Shown here piece by piece: positions 11,430-20,579 of a stretch of 64,000 bases of DNA. Below the pieces are notes generated by a model. The model had not been told where the DNA came from. It did not search any database and worked only from the letters and a program-made list of their open reading frames with translations. This DNA comes from Mesorhizobium sp. M1E.F.Ca.ET.045.02.1.1 (GTDB taxonomy: Bacteria; Pseudomonadota; Alphaproteobacteria; Rhizobiales; Rhizobiaceae): NCBI RefSeq assembly GCF_003952485.1, contig NZ_CP034447.1, positions 2,928,501 through 2,992,500 on the forward strand, read 5' to 3'. Each line of letters opens with the position of its first letter. The stretch's first letter is position 1. The position numbers and the translations under genes were made by a program.

Positions 11430-11630
11430 CTATGGATGCCGTTCGCCGCCCACTTCGCCCCCTTCTGCCTCGTCGAGGCGGTCGAGCAGGTCCGTGAGCC
11501 GCTTTGGCACTTCTTTTTCCAGGCGAAATGCCGGCAGCGTGCGCAGGAAGCGTTTCGTCGCTTCGGTGCCGACGCGCCGCCTTATATCGGCGGCAAGTTT
11601 GGCGCGCCTATTGCTGTCGTTGCCGTTCAT
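11430..11630 (-). CDS. Small hypothetical protein with a NepR-like C-terminal segment
   Basis: The 66-residue basic protein begins MNGNDSNRRAKLAADIRRRV. Its second half, ending KEVPKRLTDLLDRLDEAEG, recalls the helix of NepR anti-sigma factors (VPxRxxDLLxxLDxAE). The expected partners PhyR and EcfG are not nearby, and the first half does not match NepR, so I do not name it. The ATG at 11630 is chosen because a longer open frame to 11702 adds low-complexity residues. It is divergent from grpE. Confidence 0.5.
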   Translation of the reverse strand: MNGNDSNRRAKLAADIRRRVGTEATKRFLRTLPAFRLEKEVPKRLTDLLDRLDEAEGGEVGGERHP

Positions 11631-11776
11631 GTCCCAAAATCCTGTGTCGACTTCGAAACTCCCGCGCCCGGCAATGGTTCCCGCATCGACCCTTGCAGGC
11701 AAGCAAAGCCGTTCGGTACGGTAAAGTTTGAATTAATCTGGAACGACCGGGAGATGGCGCCGCCGGGGCTTGCCCC

Positions 11777-11805
11777 TTGATTTTTGGCCTTCAAACCTCG
11801 ATATC
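11777..11805 (+). promoter_or_regulatory. Candidate RpoH (heat-shock sigma) promoter of grpE
   Basis: CTTGAT (11777-11782), 17 bases, CGATAT (11800-11805) fits the rhizobial heat-shock pattern CTTGAA-N17-CCATAT with two mismatches. It ends 41 bases before the grpE ATG. The same spacing with a perfect match occurs upstream of the small heat shock gene in this window. Confidence 0.5.
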
Positions 11806-11845
11806 GGGCGCAAATCCAAACCAATCCGAATGACGGGAAACGGCG

Positions 11846-12493
11846 ATGAGCGACCAGGCAAAAGACGAACGCGCGCCCGAGGAAATCGAAGCCACCCAGG
11901 CTTCCGGCGCCCAGGCTTCCGGCGAACGCGCGGAAGGCGGCGTCGACGGCGACTACGAAGCGCTTGTGCGGCTGCTGAAGGAAAACGAGGAACTGAAGGA
12001 CCGCGCGCTTCGCATAGCTGCCGAAATGGAGAATTTGCGTCGCCGCACCGCGCGCGACGTGCATGACGCGCGCGCTTACGCGGTGGCCAACTTCGCCCGC
12101 GACATGCTGTCGGTGTCAGACAATCTGCGCCGCGCGCTGGATGCCATCCCGGCCGAGGCCAAGGCCTCCGGCGATGCCGGCTTCAAGGCGCTCATCGAGG
12201 GCGTCGACCTCACCGAGCGCGCAATGCTGTCGGCGCTCGAGCGGCACGGCGTGAAGAAGCTCGCGCCCGAAGGCGAGAAGTTCGACCCCAACTTCCATCA
12301 GGCGATGTTCGAGGTGCCCAACACAGACGTTCCGGCCGGCACCGTCGTCCAGGTCGTGCAACCCGGCTATTCGATCGGCGATCGCGTGCTGAGGCCAGCG
12401 ATGGTCGGCGTTTCCAAGGGTGGTCCAAAGGCGGCCGCCGAGGCGCCGGTCGAACCAGGCCCGGTGAACGAGCAGGCCGAGAAGGATGCTTGA
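11846..12493 (+). CDS. grpE: Nucleotide exchange factor GrpE
   Basis: The 215-residue protein is the DnaK co-chaperone that drives ADP release. An acidic, alanine-rich N-terminal tail precedes the long dimerisation helix (about 40-85, containing [20 protein letters not shown] and RRRTARD). The C-terminal beta domain contains the family signature, beginning [21 protein letters not shown] and ending [19 protein letters not shown]. Length is normal for alphaproteobacteria. The hrcA gene that often precedes grpE is not adjacent here. A heat-shock-type promoter candidate lies at 11777-11805. The gene's stop codon abuts a long inverted repeat. Confidence 0.95.
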   Translation: MSDQAKDERAPEEIEATQASGAQASGERAEGGVDGDYEALVRLLKENEELKDRALRIAAEMENLRRRTARDVHDARAYAVANFARDMLSVSDNLRRALDAIPAEAKASGDAGFKALIEGVDLTERAMLSALERHGVKKLAPEGEKFDPNFHQAMFEVPNTDVPAGTVVQVVQPGYSIGDRVLRPAMVGVSKGGPKAAAEAPVEPGPVNEQAEKDA

Positions 12494-12596
12494 TAGCGAA
12501 TAGTGAGTAGCGAATAGCGAATAGCGAAGCTGGCTACCAACCGCACAGCTTCGTGGTATTCACTACTACGCGCTATTCGCTACTCACTATTCGCTC
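12494..12596. repeat. Inverted heptamer-rich repeat between grpE and the TRIC-type gene
   Basis: The arms at 12495-12519 and 12571-12595 are a perfect 25-bp inverted repeat made of degenerate AGCGAAT heptamers (AGCGAATAGTGAGTAGCGAA on the left arm, complement on the right). A second, nested inverted pair CGAAGCTG (12525-12532) / CAGCTTCG (12546-12553) lies in the loop. The element fills the whole intergenic space, from just after the grpE stop to 5 bases before the next ATG. Confidence 0.8.
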
Positions 12597-12600
12597 ACCC

Positions 12601-13233
12601 ATGAATCCCATCGAACTGCTCGACTATGCCGGCGTTGCCGTCTTCGCGGCGACCGGCGCGCTCGCCGCGTCGCGCAAAGAGCTCGACATCATCGGCTTCC
12701 TGTTCCTGGCCAGCGTCACCGGCATCGGCGGCGGGACGCTGCGCGACGTCATCCTGAACCTGCCGGTGTTCTGGGTCGCAAACAGCGGTTATGTGCTGAT
12801 TTGCGCCGTCGTGGCGGTGCTCGTTTTCTTTAGCGCCTATCGCGTCGAATCCCGCTACAAGCTCTTGCTCTGGCTCGATGCCATCGGACTGGCCGCCTTC
12901 GCGGTGATGGGAGCCGCAAAGGGCCTGGCGATCACCGGCTCGCCGGTCGTGTCCGTCGTCACCGGGGTGCTCACCGCGACCTTTGGCGGCATATTGCGCG
13001 ACCTGCTCGCCGGCGAGCCTTCCGTGCTGCTGAGACCCGAGATCTATGTCACGGCGGCGCTTGCCGGGGCAGCGCTCTTCACGCTCTGCGACCTGGTCGG
13101 CATGCCGGCGCTGCCATCCAGCCTGCTCGGCTTCGCAGCCGCCTTCCTGGTGCGCGGCGGGGCGCTCAAATTCGGCTGGTCGTTTCCGGCCTATAAGAGC
13201 CGGCCTGGGCGGAGGCCGGAAGATATTCCGTAG
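12601..13233 (+). CDS. Trimeric intracellular cation channel (TRIC/UPF0126) family membrane protein
   Basis: The 210-residue integral membrane protein has about seven hydrophobic segments and an internal duplication marked by two glycine-rich motifs, GIGGGTLRDVILNLPVF (about 42-58) and TFGGILRDLLAGEPSVLL (about 128-145). This is the UPF0126/YicG architecture, now placed with TRIC-type cation channels; some relatives are linked to glycine uptake. The ATG at 12601 fits the family N-terminus MNPIELLDYAGVAVFAATGA. No normal ribosome binding site is visible because a repeat ends 5 bases upstream. Repeats flank both ends of this gene. Confidence 0.87.
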   Translation: MNPIELLDYAGVAVFAATGALAASRKELDIIGFLFLASVTGIGGGTLRDVILNLPVFWVANSGYVLICAVVAVLVFFSAYRVESRYKLLLWLDAIGLAAFAVMGAAKGLAITGSPVVSVVTGVLTATFGGILRDLLAGEPSVLLRPEIYVTAALAGAALFTLCDLVGMPALPSSLLGFAAAFLVRGGALKFGWSFPAYKSRPGRRPEDIP

Positions 13234-13344
13234 AAGAGCGAATAGCGAATAGGGAGTAGCGAATAGGGTTGTTACGACCAACCCAACATCGTTTACTTCT
13301 ATTCGCTATTCGCTATTCGCTATTCGCTATTCGCTATTCGCTAT
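13234..13344. repeat. Heptamer repeat array, inverted, between the TRIC-type gene and olsB
   Basis: The right part (13299-13344) is six perfect tandem copies of CTATTCG plus CTAT. The left part (13237-13266) carries the inverse units AGCGAAT with a few changes, so the two parts can pair. A GGTTG/CAACC pair lies in the loop. The array begins directly after the stop codon at 13231-13233, and its last CTA supplies the olsB stop codon on the other strand. Confidence 0.85.
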
Positions 13345-14225
13345 GCCGCGAAGCGCTGGCCTTCACCGCCATAATAGTTGACGTAGCGGGCGCCGATCTC
13401 CTTGACCGGCATGACGACGAAAACGTCGACCGTCGAGAACTCGTGGTCGATGACGCAGCCGTCGCCGATGCGGGCGCCGACGCGCAGATAGCCTTTGACC
13501 AGCGGCGGCATCGCGGCGATCGCGGCCTTGGCGTTCACCGCCTCGATCGGCATCAGGTCCATGGAGCAGTAACGGCTGGCCACCGCCCGCACATCCCAGG
13601 CCTGATCGGTGCGGCAATGATGGGCGAGATAGGTGAGCGCCTCGGCATGCGCCGCCGGCACGATGCCATGGAAGGAGGCACAGCCGGTCATCACGCCGAT
13701 GTCGTAGTGGTTGATGTAGGCCCAGATGCCTTGCCAGAGCGCCTCGATGGTGCGCTTGGACCGATATTCCGGAAGCACGCAGGAACGGCCGAGCTCAAGG
13801 AAGCGCTGGCCCGGATGGCGCGCGACCAGCTTGGTCAGCTCGAACTCGCCCTCGGAATAGAAGCCGCCGGCGGCCGTGGCGATCTCCTGCCGCAAAAGGC
13901 GGTAGGTGCCGACGATACGGCGGTGCTCGGGGCCGGGAAGCGACGTGTCGAGAACCAGGAGATGGTCGCAAAGCGGGTCGAAACGATCGGCGTCGCGCCG
14001 GCTCTGCGCCTGGAACAGATCCTTCCTCGCGCCAAGCTCGTCATAGAATACCCGGTAGCGCACTTCCTGAGCGGCGGCGATCTCGGCCTCGTTGCGGGCG
14101 AGCCGCACCTCGAGGTTGCCGATACGGCCCAGCGGAGCGCCGCTTGCGACGGCATCGGCGGTACGCGCGCCGAGCAGGGCGCTGGCGTTCGGCCGAGTAT
14201 CGCATTCAGGCATGACTGTATGCAC
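13341..14225 (-). CDS. olsB: L-ornithine N(alpha)-acyltransferase OlsB (ornithine lipid synthesis)
   Basis: The 294-residue protein matches the OlsB family in length and motifs: EVRLARNEAEIAAAQEVRYR near 38, FYDELGARKD near 64, FDPLCDHLLVLD near 82, a GTYRLLR segment and ELGRSCVLPEYR near 142, a GNAT-type acyl-donor site. It transfers a 3-hydroxyacyl group from acyl-carrier protein to ornithine, giving lyso-ornithine lipid. OlsA, the second enzyme, is not adjacent. The start is a GTG at 14225 behind GAAGGAG; an ATG five codons further in is the alternative. The stop codon is formed by the neighbouring heptamer array. Confidence 0.88.
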   Translation of the reverse strand: MHTVMPECDTRPNASALLGARTADAVASGAPLGRIGNLEVRLARNEAEIAAAQEVRYRVFYDELGARKDLFQAQSRRDADRFDPLCDHLLVLDTSLPGPEHRRIVGTYRLLRQEIATAAGGFYSEGEFELTKLVARHPGQRFLELGRSCVLPEYRSKRTIEALWQGIWAYINHYDIGVMTGCASFHGIVPAAHAEALTYLAHHCRTDQAWDVRAVASRYCSMDLMPIEAVNAKAAIAAMPPLVKGYLRVGARIGDGCVIDHEFSTVDVFVVMPVKEIGARYVNYYGGEGQRFAA

Positions 14226-14412
14226 GAGTGATTCTCCTTCGAGCCATCCCTCTTGGCACGGGGATACGGTGTAGGTGCAACAGGATTGTGACAGTACCGT
14301 GATATGGCGGGGCCGGCAATACTTCGTCGGCTGGACAATACCCTCAACCGGCTATCTTATGGATGTGAAAGCCAGGCAATCCAAGGCGTTCGAGAAGCCC
14401 TAAAAAAAATCG

Positions 14413-16695
14413 TTATGCCGCAACCTGGCCCTCGACGGCCTGGACGAGCGCATCGGGGTCGAGGGGCTTGGTGACGAAGCCGCTGGCGCCATGGGCCAGC
14501 ACGCTGTGGCGGGTCTTTTCCTGGCTGTCGGCGGAAAGAACCATGATCGGGATCGGCGGCACGGCCATTGCCTCCTCATGGCGGCGGATGGCGGCGATCG
14601 CGTCCAGACCGTCCATCACCGGCATGTGCAGGTCCATCAGAACCACGTCGAAGCGGTGCTTGAGACCGGCGTCGGTGACGGCTTCGACCGCGGCCTTGCC
14701 GTTGCCGACGATCTTGACGCGATGTCCGGCCTTGAGCAGCGTGGCGCGGGCGAGCATTGCGTTGATGTCATTATCCTCTGCGATCAGCACGGACAGGCTC
14801 TGGTCACGACGGCGGACGGACGTGGCGCCGCGCGGCTCCGGATGCGGCTCGGCGGGCGCGGGCACATGGCTGGTCAACAGCACGCGCAGCAGTGTTTCGC
14901 CGCGCACCGGCCGGGCGAGGAACGTCGCGTAACCGCTGGCGCGGAATTCGCCAAGCATGCCGCGGTCGGTAGGCGCAATCAGGGTGATGGCTTCGCAATC
15001 GGCAAAGCCGCTCTGGCGCAGGCGCTTGAGCAGGCGACCGTCGCTGTTTTCGAGCGCGGCGTCGACCAGAAGCACGTTGCAGCTTGCGGCGAATGACGCG
15101 GCCTGCTCCGGCGTCGCGGCGATCTCGACGGCGCCGCCATGGGCGCGGATTGTGCGGGCGATGGCATCGGCCTCGACAGCGTTCTTCGATACGATGACCG
15201 CGCGCCGGTCCGAGAGGATGCTCTGGCGATATTGCGGCGGCTCCGTTGCCGCGGTCGCAGGGATATCGAAGACGAATTCGGATCCTTCGCCGAGCCGGCT
15301 CGAAACCGAAATCGTGCCGCCCATGGCGTTCACCAGCCGCTTGGAGATGGCAAGGCCGAGACCCGCGCCGCCATGCACCCGGGTCGAAGTGCCGTCGGAT
15401 TGCTCGAACTCCTCGAAGATGCGCTCCATGTCCTCTTCGCGCAGCCCCGGGCCGGTGTCGGCGATGGTGAAGCAGATGCGGTCCGTGCTCTCGGTGCGGG
15501 CGCGCGCGACGGTGAGCAGCACGCCGCCGGCATCGGTGAACTTGACGGCATTGCCGATGAGGTTGAGCAACACCTGGCGCACGCGGCCGGGATCGGCGGT
15601 GATCATCTGCGGCACGTCGGGCTCGACATGACAGCCGAGGCCGATGTTCTTGGAGAATGCCTTCGCCGCCATGAGCTCGATGATGTTGTCGGCGATCTCG
15701 CGCAGCGACGTCGGCTGCGGCTCGGGGTCGAAGCGGCCGGCCTCGATCTTGGAATAGTCGAGCAGGTCCTCGATCAGGGCGAGCAGCGCGCTCGCCGATG
15801 TCGAGACGGCGCCGACATAGGTGCGCTGCTCCGGCGAAAGGTCGGTATCGGCAAGCAGCTTCGCCATTCCCATGATGCCGTTCATCGGGGTGCGGATCTC
15901 GTGGCTGACGGTGGCGAGGAAGCGCGACTTGGCTTGGCTCGCATATTCGGCCCGCTCGCGGGCAGTGATCAGCGACGATTCAGCGCGCTTGCGGGCCGTG
16001 ATGTCGCGGGCGATCGCGCGATGCGAGACAGCACCCGTATCCCTGTCGCGCACCGACAGCTCGATCCATGAGAACCAGCGCGGCCCGTTCGGCGTGCGGA
16101 TGGCGACATCGGTGGAGCTCAGGCACTCGTGGTCCGAGAAGGCGGCGTCGGGCACGATGCCGACGTCAATGCCGAGCTCGGAAAGCGTCTTGCCGGCAAG
16201 ATTGCGCTGGTCGACGTCGACTAGGGAGGCAAAGACCTTGTTGGCGTAGACGATATGGCCGTCGCGGTCGCGATGGACGACGAGATCGCCTAGCGCGTCG
16301 ATCAGGCCGCGAAAGCGCTCCTCGCTCTCCTGCATCTCCCACATTCGGTCGGCGAGCGTCTCGATCTCGGCGCGGCTGCGGGCGGCGGTCTCGTCGAGAA
16401 GAGCCGCGGTGCGGCGCTCGATCGTCCTGTTGCGCAGATGCATGGCGAGCCCGCCGAGACCCGTCACAAGGAGGCCAATGGTGATGAAGGTCGGCGCGCC
16501 GGTGAGATGCGCCAGCCCGGCCAGCACGCCGATGGCGACAATCGTCAGGAAGGGTAGGCCTTCGCGGCTGGCCGGCGGCAGTTCGGGAGCCAGCGGCGGC
16601 GGCGCGGCAAGCATCCGCCGCGGCGGCGCCTCCGAGCTCGGCTCGTCACCGCTCGCGACCTTGCCATCCTGCTCGATGCCGGAGTCCGCGATCAT
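14413..16695 (-). CDS. Hybrid sensor histidine kinase/response regulator with PAS domain
   Basis: The 760-residue protein has two membrane segments near 45-85, a coiled linker, a PAS domain (about 125-235) and a HisKA domain with phospho-accepting His in [15 protein letters not shown] (about 260). The HATPase part follows, with N box [11 protein letters not shown] and G box IADTGPGL. A degenerate receiver-like region precedes a full C-terminal receiver (about 635-755), whose aspartate lies in [15 protein letters not shown]. This arrangement passes phosphate to a separate HPt protein. No partner is encoded nearby, so signal and output are unknown. An in-frame TTG two codons earlier is possible. 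Confidence 0.88.
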   Translation of the reverse strand: MIADSGIEQDGKVASGDEPSSEAPPRRMLAAPPPLAPELPPASREGLPFLTIVAIGVLAGLAHLTGAPTFITIGLLVTGLGGLAMHLRNRTIERRTAALLDETAARSRAEIETLADRMWEMQESEERFRGLIDALGDLVVHRDRDGHIVYANKVFASLVDVDQRNLAGKTLSELGIDVGIVPDAAFSDHECLSSTDVAIRTPNGPRWFSWIELSVRDRDTGAVSHRAIARDITARKRAESSLITARERAEYASQAKSRFLATVSHEIRTPMNGIMGMAKLLADTDLSPEQRTYVGAVSTSASALLALIEDLLDYSKIEAGRFDPEPQPTSLREIADNIIELMAAKAFSKNIGLGCHVEPDVPQMITADPGRVRQVLLNLIGNAVKFTDAGGVLLTVARARTESTDRICFTIADTGPGLREEDMERIFEEFEQSDGTSTRVHGGAGLGLAISKRLVNAMGGTISVSSRLGEGSEFVFDIPATAATEPPQYRQSILSDRRAVIVSKNAVEADAIARTIRAHGGAVEIAATPEQAASFAASCNVLLVDAALENSDGRLLKRLRQSGFADCEAITLIAPTDRGMLGEFRASGYATFLARPVRGETLLRVLLTSHVPAPAEPHPEPRGATSVRRRDQSLSVLIAEDNDINAMLARATLLKAGHRVKIVGNGKAAVEAVTDAGLKHRFDVVLMDLHMPVMDGLDAIAAIRRHEEAMAVPPIPIMVLSADSQEKTRHSVLAHGASGFVTKPLDPDALVQAVEGQVAA

Positions 16696-16780
16696 GCGCA
16701 AAGCTTGCCAGACAGAAATTATGGAAGGCTGCGACGGATCGTTCGAATTTTAGCGATCGCGGGATTTTCGCCGTTTCCGG

Positions 16781-17770
16781 CTACATATCGACGACCACGC
16801 GGCCCCTGATCTTGCCGTCGATAATGTCACGCGCGGCGTCGATGATGCCGTCGAAGCCGATCGACCGCGACAGGGTCGACAGCTTCTTGAGGTCGAGATC
16901 GGTGGCGATGCGGCGCCACGCCTCGAGGCGAACCGGTTTCGGCGCCATGACGGAATCGATGCCGAGCAGCGAGACGCCGCGCAGGATGAAGGGAGCGACG
17001 CTGGTGGGCAGGTCCATGCCGCCGGCCAGGCCGCAAGCGGCGATCGCGCCGCCGTAGGACGTCATCGAAAGCACGTTGGCCAGCGTGTGGGTGCCGACCG
17101 AATCGATGCCACCCGCCCAGCGTTCCTTGGCGAGCGGCTTTGCCGGCTGGCTGAGTTCCTCCCGCGAGATCACCTCGGCCGCGCCGAGGTCGATCAGGTA
17201 GGGACTTTCGGCATTGCGCCCGGTGGAAGCAATGACATGGTAACCGAGGGTGGAGAGGATCGAGATGGCGACCGAGCCGACGCCGCCGGCAGCCCCCGTC
17301 ACCACCACCGGCCCGCGATCCGGCACGATGCCATGCCGCTCCAGCGCCATGACGGCAAGCATCGCCGTATAGCCGGCCGTGCCGACGGCCATCGCATCAT
17401 GCGGGCTCATGCCGTCCGGCAACGGCACCAGCCAGTCGCCCTTGACGCGGGCGCGCCCGGCATAGGCGCCGTAATGCGTCTCGCCGACTCCCCAGCCATT
17501 GAGGATCACCTTGTCACCCTTGCGCCAGTCGGCATGGGAAGAGGAAACAACGGTGCCGGCGAAATCGATGCCGGGCACCAGCGGCCAGCGGCGCACGACC
17601 GGCGCCTTGCCGGTGATGGCCAGCCCGTCCTTGTAGTTCACCGTGGTCGCCTCGACGGCGACGGTGACATCGCCTTCCATCAGGTCGACTTCGGTGAGGT
17701 CGACGATTTCGACCGACTGCTTCTTCTCGGCATCGCGCGAAACGAGGATGGCTTTGAAGGTATCGGACAT
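16781..17770 (-). CDS. acuI: Acrylyl-CoA reductase AcuI / YhdH family oxidoreductase
   Basis: The 329-residue medium-chain reductase lacks zinc-ligand motifs. It shows TVNYKDGLAITGKAPVVR (about 44-61), VPGIDFAGTV and the cofactor-binding VVTGAAGGVGSVAISIL near 155-171, followed by STGR, typical of NADPH-using YhdH/AcuI proteins. These detoxify acryloyl-CoA to propionyl-CoA. Length fits the family (about 325-330). The ATG at 17770 follows a GAGGAGAC ribosome binding site. It is probably monocistronic. Confidence 0.88.
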   Translation of the reverse strand: MSDTFKAILVSRDAEKKQSVEIVDLTEVDLMEGDVTVAVEATTVNYKDGLAITGKAPVVRRWPLVPGIDFAGTVVSSSHADWRKGDKVILNGWGVGETHYGAYAGRARVKGDWLVPLPDGMSPHDAMAVGTAGYTAMLAVMALERHGIVPDRGPVVVTGAAGGVGSVAISILSTLGYHVIASTGRNAESPYLIDLGAAEVISREELSQPAKPLAKERWAGGIDSVGTHTLANVLSMTSYGGAIAACGLAGGMDLPTSVAPFILRGVSLLGIDSVMAPKPVRLEAWRRIATDLDLKKLSTLSRSIGFDGIIDAARDIIDGKIRGRVVVDM

Positions 17771-17891
17771 TTTTGTCTCCTCGGTTCGGGCGTTTCCTTG
17801 CGGACGGAAAACCGCTGCATGCTTTCCCGCAATCGCGTCAGTTTCCTGGAATTGCTTCAGGGGCCGACTTTGAGGCGATGGCCGCGCGAGG

Positions 17892-18380
17892 TCAATTGCC
17901 CGGCTCCTGAGGCTTGGTTTCCCGCCGCCAGCCGATCAGCTCATCGAAGACAACCAGTGCCGCGCCCACGGAAATGAAGGCGTCGGCGAGGTTGAATACC
18001 GCGAAGGACCAGACCGGGGTATGGAACAGAATATAATCGATGACGTGGCCGAAAACGGCGCGGTCGATCAGGTTGCCGAGCGCGCCGCCGACGATCAGGG
18101 CAAAGCCGATGCGGGCAAGGATGTGACCGGCGGGCGTGCGCACGGCCAGATAGAGCACGAAGGCGACCACGAGCACCGCGATGATCACCAGGCCGGTATC
18201 GCCGAAGGACGAAAACATCGAGAAGGCGATGCCGGTGTTGTAGGTGCGGAACAGCGCCAGGAAAGGCAGGAAATCGACCTTTTCCTGAAAGGCGAGGCCA
18301 TTCTCCACCATCTGCTTTATCCACTGATCGAGCGCGATTGCGGCAACGACCAGCAGGGCGTAAGGGGACCAGGATTTCAC
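17892..18380 (-). CDS. lspA: Lipoprotein signal peptidase (signal peptidase II)
   Basis: The 162-residue inner-membrane aspartic protease has four hydrophobic segments. Catalytic aspartates lie in GGALGNLIDRAVFGHVIDY (about 106-124) and FNLADAFISVG (about 133-143). It removes signal peptides of prolipoproteins after lipidation. It follows the TrmH-family gene with a 10-base gap on the same strand, so the two are probably cotranscribed. Confidence 0.95.
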   Translation of the reverse strand: MKSWSPYALLVVAAIALDQWIKQMVENGLAFQEKVDFLPFLALFRTYNTGIAFSMFSSFGDTGLVIIAVLVVAFVLYLAVRTPAGHILARIGFALIVGGALGNLIDRAVFGHVIDYILFHTPVWSFAVFNLADAFISVGAALVVFDELIGWRRETKPQEPGN

Positions 18381-18390
18381 TTGGCAGTCC

Positions 18391-19251
18391 TCATCGCATG
18401 TCGGTGGCGGGGTCGAGCTTCAACGCGCCGCGACGGATCTCGAACAGCATCACGCCGGTAGCGACCGCCAGGTTGAGGGAATCGGCTCGACCAGCCTGCG
18501 GGATCCTGAGCAGCCGGTCGCAGCTTTCAGCGAGGCTGTCGGGCAGGCCCTGCTGCTCGTTGCCCATCAAGAGCAAGACAGGGCCTCTCGAGAAGTCGAC
18601 CGAGCGGTAGTCGACCGCGCCCTTCAGATGCGTTCCGGCGACGAGGCCGGGAAAGTCGCGCCGCCAGGCAAGGAAGGCCTCTTCAGTCGCCTTGGCGACC
18701 GGCACGGCGAAAATCGAGCCCATGGTGGCGCGCACCGTCTCCAGCGAGAACGGATCGGTGGCATCGCCGACCAGGATGACGCCCCTGGCGCCGACGGCAT
18801 CAACGGTGCGGATGACGGTGCCGAGATTGCCGGGGTCGCGCACGCGGTCGAGCGCGACCCAGACGTCGCCGTCCGTGGCGCGGATGTCCTTCAGCGGCAG
18901 CGTCCGCTGCGCGAAGACGCCGACGACCATTTGCGGGTTTTCGCGGCGGGTGATGGCCGTGAGCACCTTTTCCGAGACTTCGAGCACGGTGCCGCCGGCG
19001 GCGACCGTGCGCGCCGCGACCTTTTCGACCGCCGCGTTGCCGCGCCCGGCCTTGGCGAAGACCAGCGTCCTGATCGACCAGCCGAGGTCGAGCGCGTCGA
19101 TGACCAGCTTCAGCCCCTCGGCCATGAAGGCGTTCTGCTGGTCGCGGAACTTCTTCAGCGCCAGCGCCTTGATGTCCTTGACCAGCGGGTTGGCGAGGCT
19201 GGTGACTTCCTTGACCTGGCCGACCGGCCGGTGTCCGTCATACGCGACCAT
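18391..19251 (-). CDS. TrmH/SpoU family RNA 2'-O-methyltransferase
   Basis: The 286-residue protein has an N-terminal substrate-binding domain (to about 110) and the C-terminal SPOUT knot with motif 1 LDRVRDPGNLGTVIRTVDAVG (shown here to its family pattern DRVxDPGNxG), motif 2 LLLMGNEQQGLPDSL and motif 3 IPQAGRADSLNLAVATGVMLFE. This matches RNA 2'-O-ribose methyltransferases of the RlmB/TsnR group. Target RNA is not evident. It starts one base upstream of the stop of the rRNA methyltransferase gene and is followed closely by lspA, forming a three-gene minus-strand unit. Confidence 0.9.
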   Translation of the reverse strand: MVAYDGHRPVGQVKEVTSLANPLVKDIKALALKKFRDQQNAFMAEGLKLVIDALDLGWSIRTLVFAKAGRGNAAVEKVAARTVAAGGTVLEVSEKVLTAITRRENPQMVVGVFAQRTLPLKDIRATDGDVWVALDRVRDPGNLGTVIRTVDAVGARGVILVGDATDPFSLETVRATMGSIFAVPVAKATEEAFLAWRRDFPGLVAGTHLKGAVDYRSVDFSRGPVLLLMGNEQQGLPDSLAESCDRLLRIPQAGRADSLNLAVATGVMLFEIRRGALKLDPATDMR

Positions 19252-19252
19252 T

Positions 19253-20341
19253 TCAAGCCACCCAGCGCGAGAACAGCGAGGTCGAGAGCGCGCGGCCGAC
19301 GGACTTCTCGCGGATGATCAATTCGCCGGATTCGACCGTGCCGCCCATGCCGGCGAAAGTGTCGCGCATCAGGGCATGGATGGCGAAGAAGGAGGCGCGA
19401 ATCGAATAGGCTGTGAGAACCACGGCCAGCGGCTTTGGCGTCAGGATCGAGCGGCAAAGGTCAGTGAGCCCCGGCAGGTCCTCGAACAATTGCCAGACTT
19501 CGCCCTTCGGGCCGCGGCCATAAGCGGGCGGGTCGAAGAGCACGATGTCGTAGCGGCTGCCGCGACGCTCTTCCCGCTCGGCGAATTTCACCGCGTCCTC
19601 GACGATCCAGCGGATCGGCTTGTCGGCAAGGCCGGCCATCTCCTGGTTTTCGCGCGCCCAGCCGATCGCCTTCTTCGAGGCATCGACATGGGTGACCTCG
19701 GCGCCGGCGCGTGCGGCCACCAGCGAGGCAAGCCCGGTATAGCCGAAGAGGTTCAGCACCTTGACCGGGCGTTTGGCCGCGACGATCAGCCCGGCCATGT
19801 GGTCCCAGTGCGAGGCCTGCTCGGGAAAGACGCCGACATGACGGAACGAGGTGAAGCGGCCGAGATAGTCGATGCCGTCATGCTTCATCGGCCAGGTCTC
19901 GCCGAGCGGTGTTTTTGGAAAACGCCAGCGGCCGATGCCTTCCTCGTCGGTGTCGCCGGTGAAGATCGCGTCGGCGCGCTCCCATTCCTTTGCGGGAAGC
20001 GCCCGCTGCCAGATCGCCTGGCCCTCAGGGCGCACGATGCGGTACGGCCCATACTGCTCCAGTTTTTCGCCGGCGCCGCTGTCCAGCAGCGCGTAGTCGG
20101 CGTTGGGCGCGACTTCGAGGATCAGCGGCAGCCGCTCGGCGGGCAGCACACCGTCGCGGCGCGCAAGCACGCGCCGCGCCGGTTTTGCTTCCTGTCGATC
20201 CGCGGATTTCGTTTCGGTGCGTTCGCCGGTCGTCGACTGCGGCCGTGCAGGCGCGAACGTGTCGCGTTGGCGCGCCGGTTCCGATCGGGCCGGGTGCGGG
20301 CGGCTGTCGCGGCGTTTGTCGCGAAAGGATTTCAAGAACAA
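19253..20341 (-). CDS. Class I SAM-dependent rRNA methyltransferase (RlmI/RlmK-like)
   Basis: The 362-residue protein has a basic disordered N-terminus of about 50 residues. The Rossmann-type methyltransferase core follows, with VLNLFGYTGLASLVAARAGA (motif I, about 212) and a VTHVDASKKAIGWARENQ segment. The DIVLFDPPAYGRGPKG motif of 23S rRNA cytosine-C5 methyltransferases lies near 283. I place the start at the TTG at 20341 behind GGAG, because upstream codons of the open frame do not look coding. Later in-frame starts remain possible. The specific rRNA position is unknown. Confidence 0.82.
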   Translation of the reverse strand: MFLKSFRDKRRDSRPHPARSEPARQRDTFAPARPQSTTGERTETKSADRQEAKPARRVLARRDGVLPAERLPLILEVAPNADYALLDSGAGEKLEQYGPYRIVRPEGQAIWQRALPAKEWERADAIFTGDTDEEGIGRWRFPKTPLGETWPMKHDGIDYLGRFTSFRHVGVFPEQASHWDHMAGLIVAAKRPVKVLNLFGYTGLASLVAARAGAEVTHVDASKKAIGWARENQEMAGLADKPIRWIVEDAVKFAEREERRGSRYDIVLFDPPAYGRGPKGEVWQLFEDLPGLTDLCRSILTPKPLAVVLTAYSIRASFFAIHALMRDTFAGMGGTVESGELIIREKSVGRALSTSLFSRWVA

Positions 20342-20375
20342 GCATCTCCGGCGGTTCGGCTCGCTTCTGCCACAG

Positions 20376-20498
20376 CTATGCCGGTCGGCGCAACAAACCA
20401 TGCGCCCTTGCGAGGCTGAGCGCCGCGACCGTGGTGACAAGCACCGACCAGAACACCAGGAATCCGCGCATCTCCATTGGGAAGAACGGGGACGGCAT
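20376..20498 (-). CDS. Possible 40-residue single-span membrane peptide
   Basis: The frame encodes MPSPFFPMEMRGFLVFWSVL followed by a hydrophobic stretch and a basic tail (ARAHGLLRRPA), which would make one membrane span with the tail in the cytoplasm. The ribosome binding site is weak (GGAACACTCGC before ATG). It lies between the rRNA methyltransferase and the divergent WYL regulator. I do not recognise a family. Confidence 0.3.
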   Translation of the reverse strand: MPSPFFPMEMRGFLVFWSVLVTTVAALSLARAHGLLRRPA

Positions 20499-20579
20499 GC
20501 GAGTGTTCCATATCGGCAAATAGCTTGCCGCGATGAGCGCCCCAGCCCTATCGTCCGCCCAATCCCGGATGGCAAACCG

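Noticed and set aside
13299..13344. Tandem CTATTCG array considered as a CRISPR or phage attachment site
   Set aside because: Units are 7 bases with no spacers, there are no cas genes, and no integrase lies nearby.
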